The notes beneath the pieces were generated by a model. It did no database searches. It saw only the letters and a program-made list of their open reading frames with translations, and was not told where the DNA came from. From contig CAOKFD010000012.1 in NCBI GenBank assembly GCA_948467645.1, positions 1 through 55,752 on the forward strand: a stretch of 55,752 nt of DNA, written 5' to 3'. Within the stretch, counting starts at the first letter, position 1. Every line of letters starts with the position of its first letter. This stretch comes from Fimadaptatus sp948467645 (GTDB taxonomy: Bacteria; Bacillota; Clostridia; Christensenellales; Aristaeellaceae). Both the position numbers and the translations under genes were made by a program. Of this stretch, positions 16,460-24,625 are shown piece after piece.

Positions 16460-16478
16460 TAAAACCACCTCCGCATAT

Positions 16479-16509
16479 ACAATAAGCCCTACCCCAAGGG
16501 CATAGTCAA
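16479..16509 (-). promoter_or_regulatory. MerR-type promoter/operator with 19-bp spacer
   Basis: On the minus strand: TTGACT (16504-16509), a 19-base spacer, TATTGT (16479-16484). Inside the spacer GCCCT and AGGGC (16486-16490 and 16497-16501) form a dyad. Long spacers with a centred dyad are the hallmark of promoters that MerR proteins activate by DNA distortion; every other promoter I could define here has 17 bases. Confidence 0.75.
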
Positions 16510-16590
16510 GGCATATTTCGCCATATCGCCAAATTTAAATTTGCCAATGGGGTTTTTTCGTACGCCTGCGCCAAAGCGGCGCAAACAAAA

Positions 16591-16624
16591 ACACAAGCCC
16601 GCCGTTTTAAGAGCGAGCCTGTGT
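16591..16624 (-). terminator. Terminator after the alpha/alpha-barrel gene
   Basis: On the minus strand ACACAGGCTCGC pairs imperfectly with GGCGGGCTTGTGT, followed by TTTTTG. Confidence 0.7.
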
Positions 16625-16639
16625 CCATAGTATTTAGCG

Positions 16640-18364
16640 TTATTCCGCCTTTTCAGCCTGCGGCAATGCGATTGTAACCGCGAAACGGCCATCCGCATCC
16701 GGGCAGATGGTGTACTCCGTCGCGCCGAAGCCGCCGGTCAGGAAGAATATGTCCTTGGTCGTATACTTGCCATGCACGTCCACGCGCGGCATATCGCCAA
16801 TCACTGGCAGTACAAAGCGCGCGTCGGTGCACTTGCGGCCATACACGCGGCCGGATATGCCAACCTCATCGCTGGTCAGGCGATATTCCAGCTTCACGCA
16901 CACGGGCGACGCAATCGGGGTCTGGTCGATGGTCACGAGCGAGGCGTGTACCTTGACGGAAACCTGCTGATTATTGCCGGAGGTAGTAATTACCGAGCGC
17001 GTATCATAGCACTGCGAATAGCGCTTGCCATCCGACATAAGCTCCACGCGCGGCACCAGCGGGCGGTGGCGGTCGCGCTTCAAGGGCAATTGCTGGTTAA
17101 GGTATTCGACCAGCTTATAGTCAACCACGGACGCTGCGATGACCGGCCCGGCGGTCTTATGCCACAGCATGGTCATTGTGCCGCCCGACGCATGGCCTGC
17201 GTTAAGGTCGTAATCGTAGCCAGTAACGGTAGCGCGCAGGTTGCCCACGGCCAGCTTGTATGTATCCAGCTCAGGGAAATAGCGAATGGGCGTATAGCCC
17301 GCGTCCTCGGGCAGTGCGGCGCGCTCGGCATACTGCTCTATGCCCGCGTCCAGCGCGCAGGTGAGGGCGTTTGCGTGGGTGAAGGTGTGATGCACGCACG
17401 CGGGTTCGCCATGCTCGACGTACTGGAGGCCGCCATGCAGCAGGCCGTCCTTAGAGCACGCCTGCATAAGCAGGGCGTTGCGCAGTGAAGCCTCGGCAAA
17501 CGCCGGATCGCGGTCGGCCAGCAGCGCATAACCCGCCTGGCAGCCGTCGGAAGTGCGGCTTCCATAGTAAGTCCACTTATTGTTGCGCGAACCGAACGAG
17601 TTATCCCATGCGCCGTCGGGCAGCATAAAGCTGAGCTGCTTGTGCAGTACGTCGGTCAGCTTGTCCAGCGCCGCATCGTCGCCCACGGCTACGGCGTACT
17701 TGACGAGCGACGGTATGGACTCCTCAACGTTATAGCCGATGTCGATGGCGCGGCAGCCGCGCGGTGTGACTACATCGCGAGGCTTGCCCTCGCCATAGAG
17801 CAGGCCGTTGGGCGTGATATGTTCGAGCGCATATGCGGCCAGATGCTCTGCCTGCGCAATGTACGCTTCGTTATCGAAATACTTGCCGGTCAGCGCGAGT
17901 GCTGCCGCGTTTGTTGCGGTGTAGTTTATATTGGTGGGCGCGTCCTCGGTAAGCTCATGATACAGCCAGTTGGCCATACGCGCGAGCTTGTTTTCCCACT
18001 TTGCGCGGGTTTCGCCGTCAAGCAGTGACGAATGGCGCTCCAGCGCTTCGCACAGCGCAATCGATTCAAACACGGTTATATAACGCCATTCGGCGTTTGC
18101 GTCATTATACACGCTGCCGTCGTCGCAGTACATATTGCGCTCGTGCCAGTCGAACACCGCCTTGGCCGCCTCGACATACTTCATATCGCCGGTGCGGTCG
18201 GCCATGTACATGAACGGGTATACCGCGTCCTGGCAGCGGCCATGTTCCACCTTGCACGCCGGGCACAGGAATGCTCCGTCGAACTCCGGCCCCATGTTTT
18301 TCACCTGATGCTCGATAAGCTCGTCGCACCATTGCTTGAGCAGGTCAAAGTATACGCTTTGCAT
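16640..18364 (-). CDS. Predicted alpha/alpha-barrel carbohydrate-active protein
   Basis: A 574-residue cytoplasmic protein. The first 400 residues have the repeating helical-hairpin pattern of (alpha/alpha)6 glycosidases and polysaccharide lyases, with aromatic and acidic motifs such as AEWRYITVFESIALCEAL, NINYTATNAAALALTGKYFD and DGAWDNSFGSRNNKWTYYGSRTSD; the last 170 residues look like a beta-sandwich domain. This arrangement resembles heparinase II/III-like or six-hairpin enzymes, but I do not recognise a specific family. The ATG at 18364 is chosen because AAAGGGGAT lies just upstream and the promoter at 18431-18459 excludes the longer frame. Transcribed alone from a perfect promoter. No signal peptide, so the substrate would have to be imported. 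Confidence 0.6.
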   Translation of the reverse strand: MQSVYFDLLKQWCDELIEHQVKNMGPEFDGAFLCPACKVEHGRCQDAVYPFMYMADRTGDMKYVEAAKAVFDWHERNMYCDDGSVYNDANAEWRYITVFESIALCEALERHSSLLDGETRAKWENKLARMANWLYHELTEDAPTNINYTATNAAALALTGKYFDNEAYIAQAEHLAAYALEHITPNGLLYGEGKPRDVVTPRGCRAIDIGYNVEESIPSLVKYAVAVGDDAALDKLTDVLHKQLSFMLPDGAWDNSFGSRNNKWTYYGSRTSDGCQAGYALLADRDPAFAEASLRNALLMQACSKDGLLHGGLQYVEHGEPACVHHTFTHANALTCALDAGIEQYAERAALPEDAGYTPIRYFPELDTYKLAVGNLRATVTGYDYDLNAGHASGGTMTMLWHKTAGPVIAASVVDYKLVEYLNQQLPLKRDRHRPLVPRVELMSDGKRYSQCYDTRSVITTSGNNQQVSVKVHASLVTIDQTPIASPVCVKLEYRLTSDEVGISGRVYGRKCTDARFVLPVIGDMPRVDVHGKYTTKDIFFLTGGFGATEYTICPDADGRFAVTIALPQAEKAE

Positions 18365-18430
18365 TTGAACATCCCCTTTAGTATATTCAAGTTTGATTTT
18401 CGATAAATTCCGGGTTAACGTTCCATTTAT

Positions 18431-18459
18431 ATTATAATTGCTGCCAGTGCTTTTGTCAA
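18431..18459 (-). promoter_or_regulatory. Perfect promoter of the alpha/alpha-barrel gene
   Basis: Minus strand TTGACA (18454-18459), 17 bases, TATAAT (18431-18436), about 67 bases before the ATG at 18364. Confidence 0.9.
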
Positions 18460-18535
18460 ACACATATCGCACGGACGTTTGCAGCAGTTTATGTTCACAT
18501 CATCCATACGCATCGCACAAAGCAGCACACTTATA

Positions 18536-18571
18536 CAAAAAATGCTCTGCATATGCGCAGAGCATTTTTTG
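18536..18571 (-). terminator. Terminator of the rarA-tldD-pmbA transcript
   Basis: AATGCTCTGC and GCGCAGAGCATT form a strong hairpin flanked by A and T runs on both sides, so it can stop transcription from either direction. It lies 15 bases after the pmbA stop. Confidence 0.88.
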
Positions 18572-18585
18572 AAAAGCGATACTTA

Positions 18586-19920
18586 TTATTCGCCCGCCAC
18601 GCTGAGTGCGGACACTATGGCCGACGGCGCGCCGACGCAGCTGCTGCCCGGCATACCGAACCACAGATCGGAGCCCAGCTCGGTCACATCGCACAGCAGC
18701 TTCAGGAAGTTGCCCGCAACAGTGATGCCCTTGACCGGACGGCCGATCTTGCCGCCCTCGATCATGAAGCCGCTTGCGCCCAGCGAGAAGTCACCGCTGA
18801 CCGCGTTTGCGCCCGAGTGCAGACCCATTACGTTGGTTATGAGCAGACCGTCGCCCACGTTGGCAACCAGATCGTCAAAGCTGGTTTCGCCCGGCTTTAT
18901 GAAGAAGTTGCTGGGCGCGACGGTCGAGCCGCTGGCGTTGCCGGTGGTGGTAACGCCCTGCTTGTACGCGGTTTTGAGGTTGTGCAGGAAGGTCTTAAAT
19001 ACGCCATTTTCTACCACGGACTTGGTATATGTGGCCACGCCCTCGGAGTCGAACGGCGCGGAGGCCATGCCGCCCTTGAGCAGCGGGTCATCTATAATGG
19101 TAACGATGTCGGCGGCGATCTTATCGCCCTCGCGGTCTTTCAGCAGCGACAGGCCGTGCTGCGCCGCGTCCGCGCTAAACATGCCCGCAAACGTTTCCAG
19201 TATATCGCTCATTACGTCGTGGCGCAGGAGTATCTTATACGTGCCCGACGCGCAGGGATGCGCGCCCAGCGACGATACGGTCTCGCGCGACGCTTCCGCA
19301 GCGATGGCGGCAGTGTCGAGTATCGACTTATCATGACCGAAATGTATTGCGGAACCGCTGGCGGTATCGCCGTCGGCCTCGGCTATCGGAGCTACGTACG
19401 CGCCCAACACGTTGCTCTTGAAGCTGACGTCCAGTCCCAAGGTGTTTACAAGGCGGGTTTCGCCGCTCTGGCTGATAACCGCGCAGCCCTGAACGCGCTT
19501 TATGCGCGAGTCGCTGGCCAGAGTTTCCTTTTCAAGGCGCAGCGCCGCGTCTATCTTTTCGCGCGCGGTCATGTTTTCGACCTCAGTGCTGAACCCATCC
19601 ACTTCGGCATAGTGGTCGCTGCCGGGGAACAGGAACTCCTTGTCGTCGTTGTCGATCAGTTCGGCGGAGGATTTGGCGCTTTCGACCAGCCAGCCGATGG
19701 ACGCTTCGTCCAGCACGCGCGTGGAGGCGCGGCCCATGCGGCCGTTGTACAGACCGCGCAGGCTAAGGCTGATGCCGCTCGCCAGCGAATACTCGTCTAT
19801 CTCGCCGCTGAACACGGATATTTCCATATTTTCGTCTGTGGAATAGCGGCACTCGCAGGCCTCGAAGCCCGCTTCCTTGGCCGCCGCAAACAGCTTATTT
19901 ATATATTCATTCAGTTCCAT
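18586..19920 (-). CDS. pmbA: TldD/PmbA family protein, PmbA (TldE) subunit
   Basis: Non-metal partner of the TldD/TldE protease that matures small modified peptides and degrades unfolded ones in the cytoplasm. 444 residues, the usual length. The HExxxH motif of TldD is absent, as expected for TldE; typical segments are GAYVAPIAEADGDTASG, GNASGSTVAPSNFFIKPGE and NVMGLHSGANAVSGDFSLGASGFMIEGG. It starts 12 bases after the tldD stop with GGAGGC upstream, so the two are co-translated partners. No modified-peptide precursor is seen next to it. Confidence 0.92.
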   Translation of the reverse strand: MELNEYINKLFAAAKEAGFEACECRYSTDENMEISVFSGEIDEYSLASGISLSLRGLYNGRMGRASTRVLDEASIGWLVESAKSSAELIDNDDKEFLFPGSDHYAEVDGFSTEVENMTAREKIDAALRLEKETLASDSRIKRVQGCAVISQSGETRLVNTLGLDVSFKSNVLGAYVAPIAEADGDTASGSAIHFGHDKSILDTAAIAAEASRETVSSLGAHPCASGTYKILLRHDVMSDILETFAGMFSADAAQHGLSLLKDREGDKIAADIVTIIDDPLLKGGMASAPFDSEGVATYTKSVVENGVFKTFLHNLKTAYKQGVTTTGNASGSTVAPSNFFIKPGETSFDDLVANVGDGLLITNVMGLHSGANAVSGDFSLGASGFMIEGGKIGRPVKGITVAGNFLKLLCDVTELGSDLWFGMPGSSCVGAPSAIVSALSVAGE

Positions 19921-19932
19921 GCTTGCCTCCTG

Positions 19933-21315
19933 TTAACGTCCGCCCACGGTCAAACTGCTGACGCGTATCATAGGCTGACCTACGTTTGTGGGTATGGAGC
20001 CGCTTACGGAGCCGCACATGCCCTGACCCATCTTCATATCGCGGCTTACGCGGTCTATCTTCATTATGATTTCCGAGCCCTTGCCAACCAGCGTCGCGCC
20101 GCGCACGGGCGTGGAAATTTTGCCGTCCTTGACAAGATAGCCCTCCATTACGGCGAAGTTGAATTCGCCGGTCGAGGGGTTGACCGAGCCGCCGCCCATC
20201 TTGGCCGCATACAGGCCGTCGCCCATCGTAGCGATTATCTCGGCCGGGTCGTCGTTGCCGGGCGCGATGAATGTGTTCCTCATGCGCGAAGTGGGCGCGT
20301 ACGCATAGCTCTGGCGACGCGCCGAACCGGTCACGGGCATGTTCATGCGGCGACCGTTAAGGCGGTCGATCATGTAGTTTTTGAGCACGCCGTTTTCGAT
20401 CAGAGTCAGGCGTGTAGTGGGCGTGCCCTCGTCATCGATGTTGAGCGAGCCCCATTCGTTGGGCATGGTGCCGTCGTCGATGGCCGTCACGCAGTCAGCG
20501 GCAATCTTCTGGCCCAGCTTACCCGCGAACTCGCTGTTGCCGCGCGCAACTGCGGTGGCCTCCAGCGAATGGCCGCACGCCTCGTGGAATATTACTCCGC
20601 CGAAACCGCTGTCTATCACGACCGGCATTACGCCCGCGGGGCATACCGGCGCGCGCAGCATTTTAACCGCGGTTTCGGCCGCGATGGTACCGCACGCCGC
20701 GGGGTCTACGCGCGTGTCGAACAGTTCAAAGCCCATCATGGCGCCCGGCCCGATGAAACCGGTCTGGTTCTCGCCGTTGCCCGACGCGATTGCCTGTACG
20801 CCCAGTCGGGTGTATACGCGCCTGTCATTGGTGAACAGTCCGTCGCTGTTAGCGATTACGACCGACTGATCGACCTCGCGCAGGGACGTTACTACCTGAG
20901 ATATGGCGGTATCGTATGCCTTGGCGGTGCGGTATGCGTCCAGGAGCTTACGCACCTTGCGCTGGCCGCTCACGTCGCCGGGGAGTTGCTTTATCATATG
21001 GATATTAGTCGGGATGGAGCGCGTAAGCTGCACCTGACGGCTCATAACCTCGTCGCCGATTGCCGCCGCGCCCTTGCGCGCGCAAGCAAGCAGCCCTTCG
21101 AGCGAAGTATCGTTGGTATGCACGTATACCGCGTTCAGTCCCTGATAAATGCGGATGCCTGCGCCATGATCGCGCGAATTGGCCGCCTTATCGACATTGC
21201 CGTCGATCATGGATATTGTGCCGTAAACGGTATCCTCCATGAATATTTCCGCAAAGTCGCCGCCCGTGGTCAGCGCCTCCGCCAGTACGGCTTCCGCCGT
21301 GGATTTCGTCAGCAT
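19933..21315 (-). CDS. tldD: Metalloprotease TldD
   Basis: Catalytic subunit of the TldD/TldE heterodimer. The zinc motif HEACGH (in FHEACGHSLEATAVARGNSEF) is intact. Other family features are GAMMGFELFDTR, DDEGTPT and SYAYAPTSRMRNTFIAPG. 460 residues. The ATG at 21315 is chosen because AAGGAGGAATAAC precedes it; the open frame to 21348 overlaps the end of the upstream gene and has no site. Fourth-strongest link in a chain rarA - flavin reductase - tldD - pmbA with gaps of 38, 29 and 12 bases. Confidence 0.93.
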   Translation of the reverse strand: MLTKSTAEAVLAEALTTGGDFAEIFMEDTVYGTISMIDGNVDKAANSRDHGAGIRIYQGLNAVYVHTNDTSLEGLLACARKGAAAIGDEVMSRQVQLTRSIPTNIHMIKQLPGDVSGQRKVRKLLDAYRTAKAYDTAISQVVTSLREVDQSVVIANSDGLFTNDRRVYTRLGVQAIASGNGENQTGFIGPGAMMGFELFDTRVDPAACGTIAAETAVKMLRAPVCPAGVMPVVIDSGFGGVIFHEACGHSLEATAVARGNSEFAGKLGQKIAADCVTAIDDGTMPNEWGSLNIDDEGTPTTRLTLIENGVLKNYMIDRLNGRRMNMPVTGSARRQSYAYAPTSRMRNTFIAPGNDDPAEIIATMGDGLYAAKMGGGSVNPSTGEFNFAVMEGYLVKDGKISTPVRGATLVGKGSEIIMKIDRVSRDMKMGQGMCGSVSGSIPTNVGQPMIRVSSLTVGGR

Positions 21316-21344
21316 GTTATTCCTCCTTATCCGGACCATCAAAA

Positions 21345-21965
21345 TCAATGATGAAAGTTAGTGAAAGTAGTGGGCTCCTTTTCAGGCAGGCCGAACTGCT
21401 GCTTGCCCAATTGGATGCTCTTTATCATAAACGCCATATTGCGGCCGAGGGTGCGCATGGTCTGCAGGCCCTCCGCGTCCTTCAGGACTTCCTCTGCCGA
21501 GCCGCCGTATACCATATTCCAGTACTGGCTGCTGGCGATGGGCATACCGCTTATCGAGAAGTACTTGTTCAGCACGTCGAACGACGCGGTATTGCCGCCC
21601 CTGCGACAGGTAACGACCGCCGCGCCCACCTTCATGGTCTTATCGACGTTGAATGTGCTGAAAAACAGCCTGTCCATGAACGAGATCGCGCCGCCCGCCG
21701 GGGACGAATAGTATACCGGCGCGCCGATCACGAATGCGTCCGCTTCAGCCAGCTTGGACGCGACTTCATTAACCACATCGTCGAATACGCATTTGCCCAA
21801 CTTGCGGCATTGGCGGCAGGCGATGCAGCCGCGCACGTCCTGATTGCCGACGTGAATCAGTTCGGTTTCGATGCCCTCGGCCTCCAGCGTGTGCTTCAGT
21901 TCACTAAGTGCGGTATATGTGCAGCCCTTTGCGTGCGGGCTCCCGTTAATCAGCAATGCCTTCAT
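21345..21965 (-). CDS. NAD(P)H-dependent FMN reductase/flavodoxin-like protein
   Basis: Flavodoxin-fold oxidoreductase, 206 residues. It starts KALLINGSPHAKGCTYTAL, the FMN-phosphate loop, and has the cysteine motif GCIACRQCRKLGKC near residues 48-62 and the flavin-contact GAPVYYSSPAGGAISFMDRL. The C-x2-C-x2-C-type cluster is common in the iron-sulfur flavoprotein/multimeric flavodoxin group of anaerobes. ATG at 21965 follows GGGGAGGAAAAGTC. Electron acceptor unknown; it may serve as a general flavin or quinone reductase. Confidence 0.85.
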   Translation of the reverse strand: MKALLINGSPHAKGCTYTALSELKHTLEAEGIETELIHVGNQDVRGCIACRQCRKLGKCVFDDVVNEVASKLAEADAFVIGAPVYYSSPAGGAISFMDRLFFSTFNVDKTMKVGAAVVTCRRGGNTASFDVLNKYFSISGMPIASSQYWNMVYGGSAEEVLKDAEGLQTMRTLGRNMAFMIKSIQLGKQQFGLPEKEPTTFTNFHH

Positions 21966-22003
21966 GACTTTTCCTCCCCTACTTAACACTGTATAGTCGC
22001 ATA

Positions 22004-23374
22004 TTAGCCTTTACGCGATTTGCTATTTTTATACATATCCGCCAGCTGGTCGCGGTACTTGCGCATTGCGCGTATGCGTTCCTCGCCGCCCAGCTCACCC
22101 GGCTCGTAATACGGCGTGCCGCGCGCGTCGTCGGGCAGGTACTTCTGCGGATACCAGTGGCCCGGATACTCGTGCGGATACACATAGCCCGCACCGCTGC
22201 CCAGCCTGTCTGCGCCCGCGTAATGCGTGTCGCGCAGGTGCGTTGGCACGGCGGCATAGTTACCCTTCTCCGCATCCTTCATCGCGCGGTCAATCGCCAT
22301 TACCACCGAATTGGACTTGGGACTTTCACAGACGGTTATTATCGCCTGTGCAATAGGCAGGCGCGCCTCGGGCATTCCCACGAACTCCAGTGCAGTGGCC
22401 GCCGCCGCGCAGGTTAGCATCGCCTGGCCGTTAGCCAGACCCACGTCCTCGCTGGCATGAGCGATCAGGCGGCGCACGATTATGCGCGGGTCAACGCCCG
22501 CGTAAGTCATGCGCGCAAACCACGCCAATGCCGCGTCGGAATCACTGCCGCGCAGCGATTTGCAAAACGCGCTGAGCATATCGTAATAGTAGCTTTCATC
22601 CATGCGTATCATGGGGCGCTGTATGGACTCCTGCGCCACGGCCTCGTCGATTACTATGCGGCCGTCACGGTTGGGCGCGGTCGTAAGCACCGCCAATTCC
22701 AGTGCGCCCAGCGCCGAACGCACGTCGCCGCCCGCCACAAACGCGATATGGCGCGCCGCTTCGGGTTTAAGCTCTATGTCCAGATCACCAAAGCCGCGCT
22801 CCTTATCGGTAAGCGCGCGGTGCATGGCCTCGATCAGGTCGTTTTCGCCCAGCGGCTCGAACGCGAACACGCGGCACCGGCTGACTATTGCGGGCGTCAT
22901 GGCTATCATCGGGTTCTCGGTGGTCGAGCCTATGAAGCGTATCGTGCCCTTTTCCATCGCGGGCAGTATCGAGTCCGACTGCGCCTTGCTCCAGCGATGG
23001 CATTCGTCCAGCAACAAATACGTCGCGCGGCCATACAGCGTTAGCCTCTCCTGCGCGCGCTTGAGCACTTCGCGCACATCGGCCACGCCGCTGGTCACGG
23101 CGTTCATCTTTTCGAACGCGGCGTTGGTGGTACGCGCGATTATCGACGCGAGCGTGGTCTTGCCGGTTCCGGGCGGGCCGTAGAATATACAGCTGGTCAG
23201 CCGGTCGGCCTCGATTGCGCGCCTGAGCAGCCGCCCCGGCCCCACAATCTGGCGCTGACCCAGGAACTCGTCCAGCGTGCGCGGGCGCATACGGTCGGCC
23301 AGCGGCGCGTTGCGGCGCACGGGTTCCGGCTCAACAGAACCGCCCTGCGCGGCCATTGAAAACAGATCCTCCAT
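22004..23374 (-). CDS. rarA: Replication-associated recombination protein A
   Basis: AAA+ ATPase of the RarA/MgsA/WRNIP1 family acting at stalled replication forks. Walker A GPPGTGKT about residue 70, Walker B LLLDECHRW, sensor region FIGSTTENPMIAMTPAIVSRCRVF, and the C-terminal tetramerisation domain ending RDTHYAGADRLGSGAGYVYPHEYPGHWYPQKYLP. 456 residues, full length. The ATG follows GGAGAGTCAAATG-type spacing (AGGAG seven bases upstream). Likely first gene of the minus-strand chain to pmbA. Confidence 0.94.
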   Translation of the reverse strand: MEDLFSMAAQGGSVEPEPVRRNAPLADRMRPRTLDEFLGQRQIVGPGRLLRRAIEADRLTSCIFYGPPGTGKTTLASIIARTTNAAFEKMNAVTSGVADVREVLKRAQERLTLYGRATYLLLDECHRWSKAQSDSILPAMEKGTIRFIGSTTENPMIAMTPAIVSRCRVFAFEPLGENDLIEAMHRALTDKERGFGDLDIELKPEAARHIAFVAGGDVRSALGALELAVLTTAPNRDGRIVIDEAVAQESIQRPMIRMDESYYYDMLSAFCKSLRGSDSDAALAWFARMTYAGVDPRIIVRRLIAHASEDVGLANGQAMLTCAAAATALEFVGMPEARLPIAQAIITVCESPKSNSVVMAIDRAMKDAEKGNYAAVPTHLRDTHYAGADRLGSGAGYVYPHEYPGHWYPQKYLPDDARGTPYYEPGELGGEERIRAMRKYRDQLADMYKNSKSRKG

Positions 23375-23413
23375 TTGACTCTCCTAAAGCAGATGAAACT
23401 TCGTTACATTACC

Positions 23414-23419
23414 ATTATA
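23414..23419 (-). promoter_or_regulatory. -10 element of the rarA promoter
   Basis: TATAAT on the minus strand, about 40 bases before the rarA ATG. The best -35 with 17-base spacing (TTTATA) is poor, so this is tentative. Confidence 0.5.
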
Positions 23420-23570
23420 TACCATGCGGGTTAAAATATAAAGCCGATTTGCAGTGCCGGTGCTGTGTTATTGGGCATTTTCAGCATCTTTTAATTTCCG
23501 GAGCGCATTACAGACGGGCTGTTTGCCGATTCTAATCCGAGCATCGGATTTGACTTGGGCGTTTCTCGGT

Positions 23571-24371
23571 TTAAGGCGCATTGCCGCTGCGCGCCTGCTG
23601 CGGCGAAACGCCGTAGTACTTCTTGAATACGCGGCTGAAATAGAATTGGCTGGAGTAGTTGAAGCACGCCGATATTTCCGATATGGACATGGAACTGGTG
23701 AGCAGCAGCTCCATCGCCGCGTTCATCTCGCCCTTAAGCATAAATGCCTTGGGCGCAAGTCCGGTTGCCGCGTGCGCCGCGTCGCGGAAGCTACGTTCGC
23801 ACATGCCCGCCTCGCGCGCCATTTCGGCCACGCTCAGCTTCTCTCGGCGGCCGCGTTCCAGCAATGAGATTATCTGCTGCTGAAGCAGGCCGCCCGCGTC
23901 CGCGCTTTCGGCACGCAGCATCCAGTCTGCCAGCATGTAATTGAACAGCGTCTCGGCCAGAGCCAGCTCACACATGCCCGAACTGCCTAAGCTTATAAAG
24001 CAGCGCTCCAGTTCAGTGCGTTCGCGCTCGCTCACATGTAGCGAAATCAGCTCGCCCAGCCGCGCCGGTTCGCCGTCCATCAGGAAATCGAACCGGTAGA
24101 ACCGCCAGCCGTCGTGCGACGCGGCGTGGCTTAATATGTCCTCATTGCGCATGATGAGCAGACTGTTTGCCTTCAGCTCATACGTTTTGCCGCCGCATGT
24201 AACCACCTGACCCGCGCCGGTCAGCGTGCGCAGCACCACAAATGCGTTTTCGGGCTGTTCGCGCCTGCGAACCACGCTGTAGGACCAGTCGGCCTCGACG
24301 TACCACGCGTTTTCCAGCCTTGCGTGCAGGATTGCGCGGGGGCTTTCCCTTCTGGCGAGTAAGTTGCGCAT
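23571..24371 (-). CDS. AraC-family transcriptional regulator
   Basis: N-terminal cupin-like sensing domain (about residues 20-140) and C-terminal double helix-turn-helix: LSVAEMAREAGMCERSFRDAAHAATG and ISEISACFNYSSQFYFSRVFKKYYGVSPQQARS. In Clostridia such proteins usually sense sugars. Start choice: the promoter places transcription start at about 24388, which rules out the ATG at 24392; the ATG at 24371 (MRNLLARRE) has a short leader and GGTGA upstream, while 24383 would be almost leaderless. Its neighbours do not reveal its target; the sugar genes at 0-11 kb and 16.6-18.4 kb are candidates. Confidence 0.87.
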   Translation of the reverse strand: MRNLLARRESPRAILHARLENAWYVEADWSYSVVRRREQPENAFVVLRTLTGAGQVVTCGGKTYELKANSLLIMRNEDILSHAASHDGWRFYRFDFLMDGEPARLGELISLHVSERERTELERCFISLGSSGMCELALAETLFNYMLADWMLRAESADAGGLLQQQIISLLERGRREKLSVAEMAREAGMCERSFRDAAHAATGLAPKAFMLKGEMNAAMELLLTSSMSISEISACFNYSSQFYFSRVFKKYYGVSPQQARSGNAP

Positions 24372-24394
24372 GGCAGTCACCATCCCCTGCATCC

Positions 24395-24423
24395 ATCATA
24401 TCACACTTTTGCCGATTTGTACA
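24395..24423 (-). promoter_or_regulatory. Promoter of the AraC-type regulator
   Basis: Minus strand TGTACA (24418-24423), 17 bases, TATGAT (24395-24400) with a TG one base upstream (extended -10). Confidence 0.65.
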
Positions 24424-24560
24424 TCTGAATTTATGCCATGGCATTCGACATCAGGGCGCGTGTGCGGTGAATCCTTATGGCCGAGACTTACAAATTCTGC
24501 CGAATTGTGTTGTCTGGCTAAACGTCATTAAAACGTCACACATGCATCCGACTGGCGAAC

Positions 24561-24589
24561 TTGACAGTATATCTGCGCCGTCATATACT
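24561..24589 (+). promoter_or_regulatory. Consensus promoter of the unknown 496-residue protein
   Basis: TTGACA (24561-24566), 17 bases, TATACT (24584-24589), followed by GTGAGG before the GTG start at 24626. Confidence 0.88.
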
Positions 24590-24625
24590 TTGTTATAGAT
24601 TTTATGCTCGTGAGGTATATTTGCT

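Noticed and set aside
18553..21351. A 932-codon open frame antisense to pmbA and tldD
   Set aside because: It mirrors the codon pattern of two well-supported genes, has a low-complexity Ala/Arg/His-rich translation, no ribosome-binding site and no recognisable domain.
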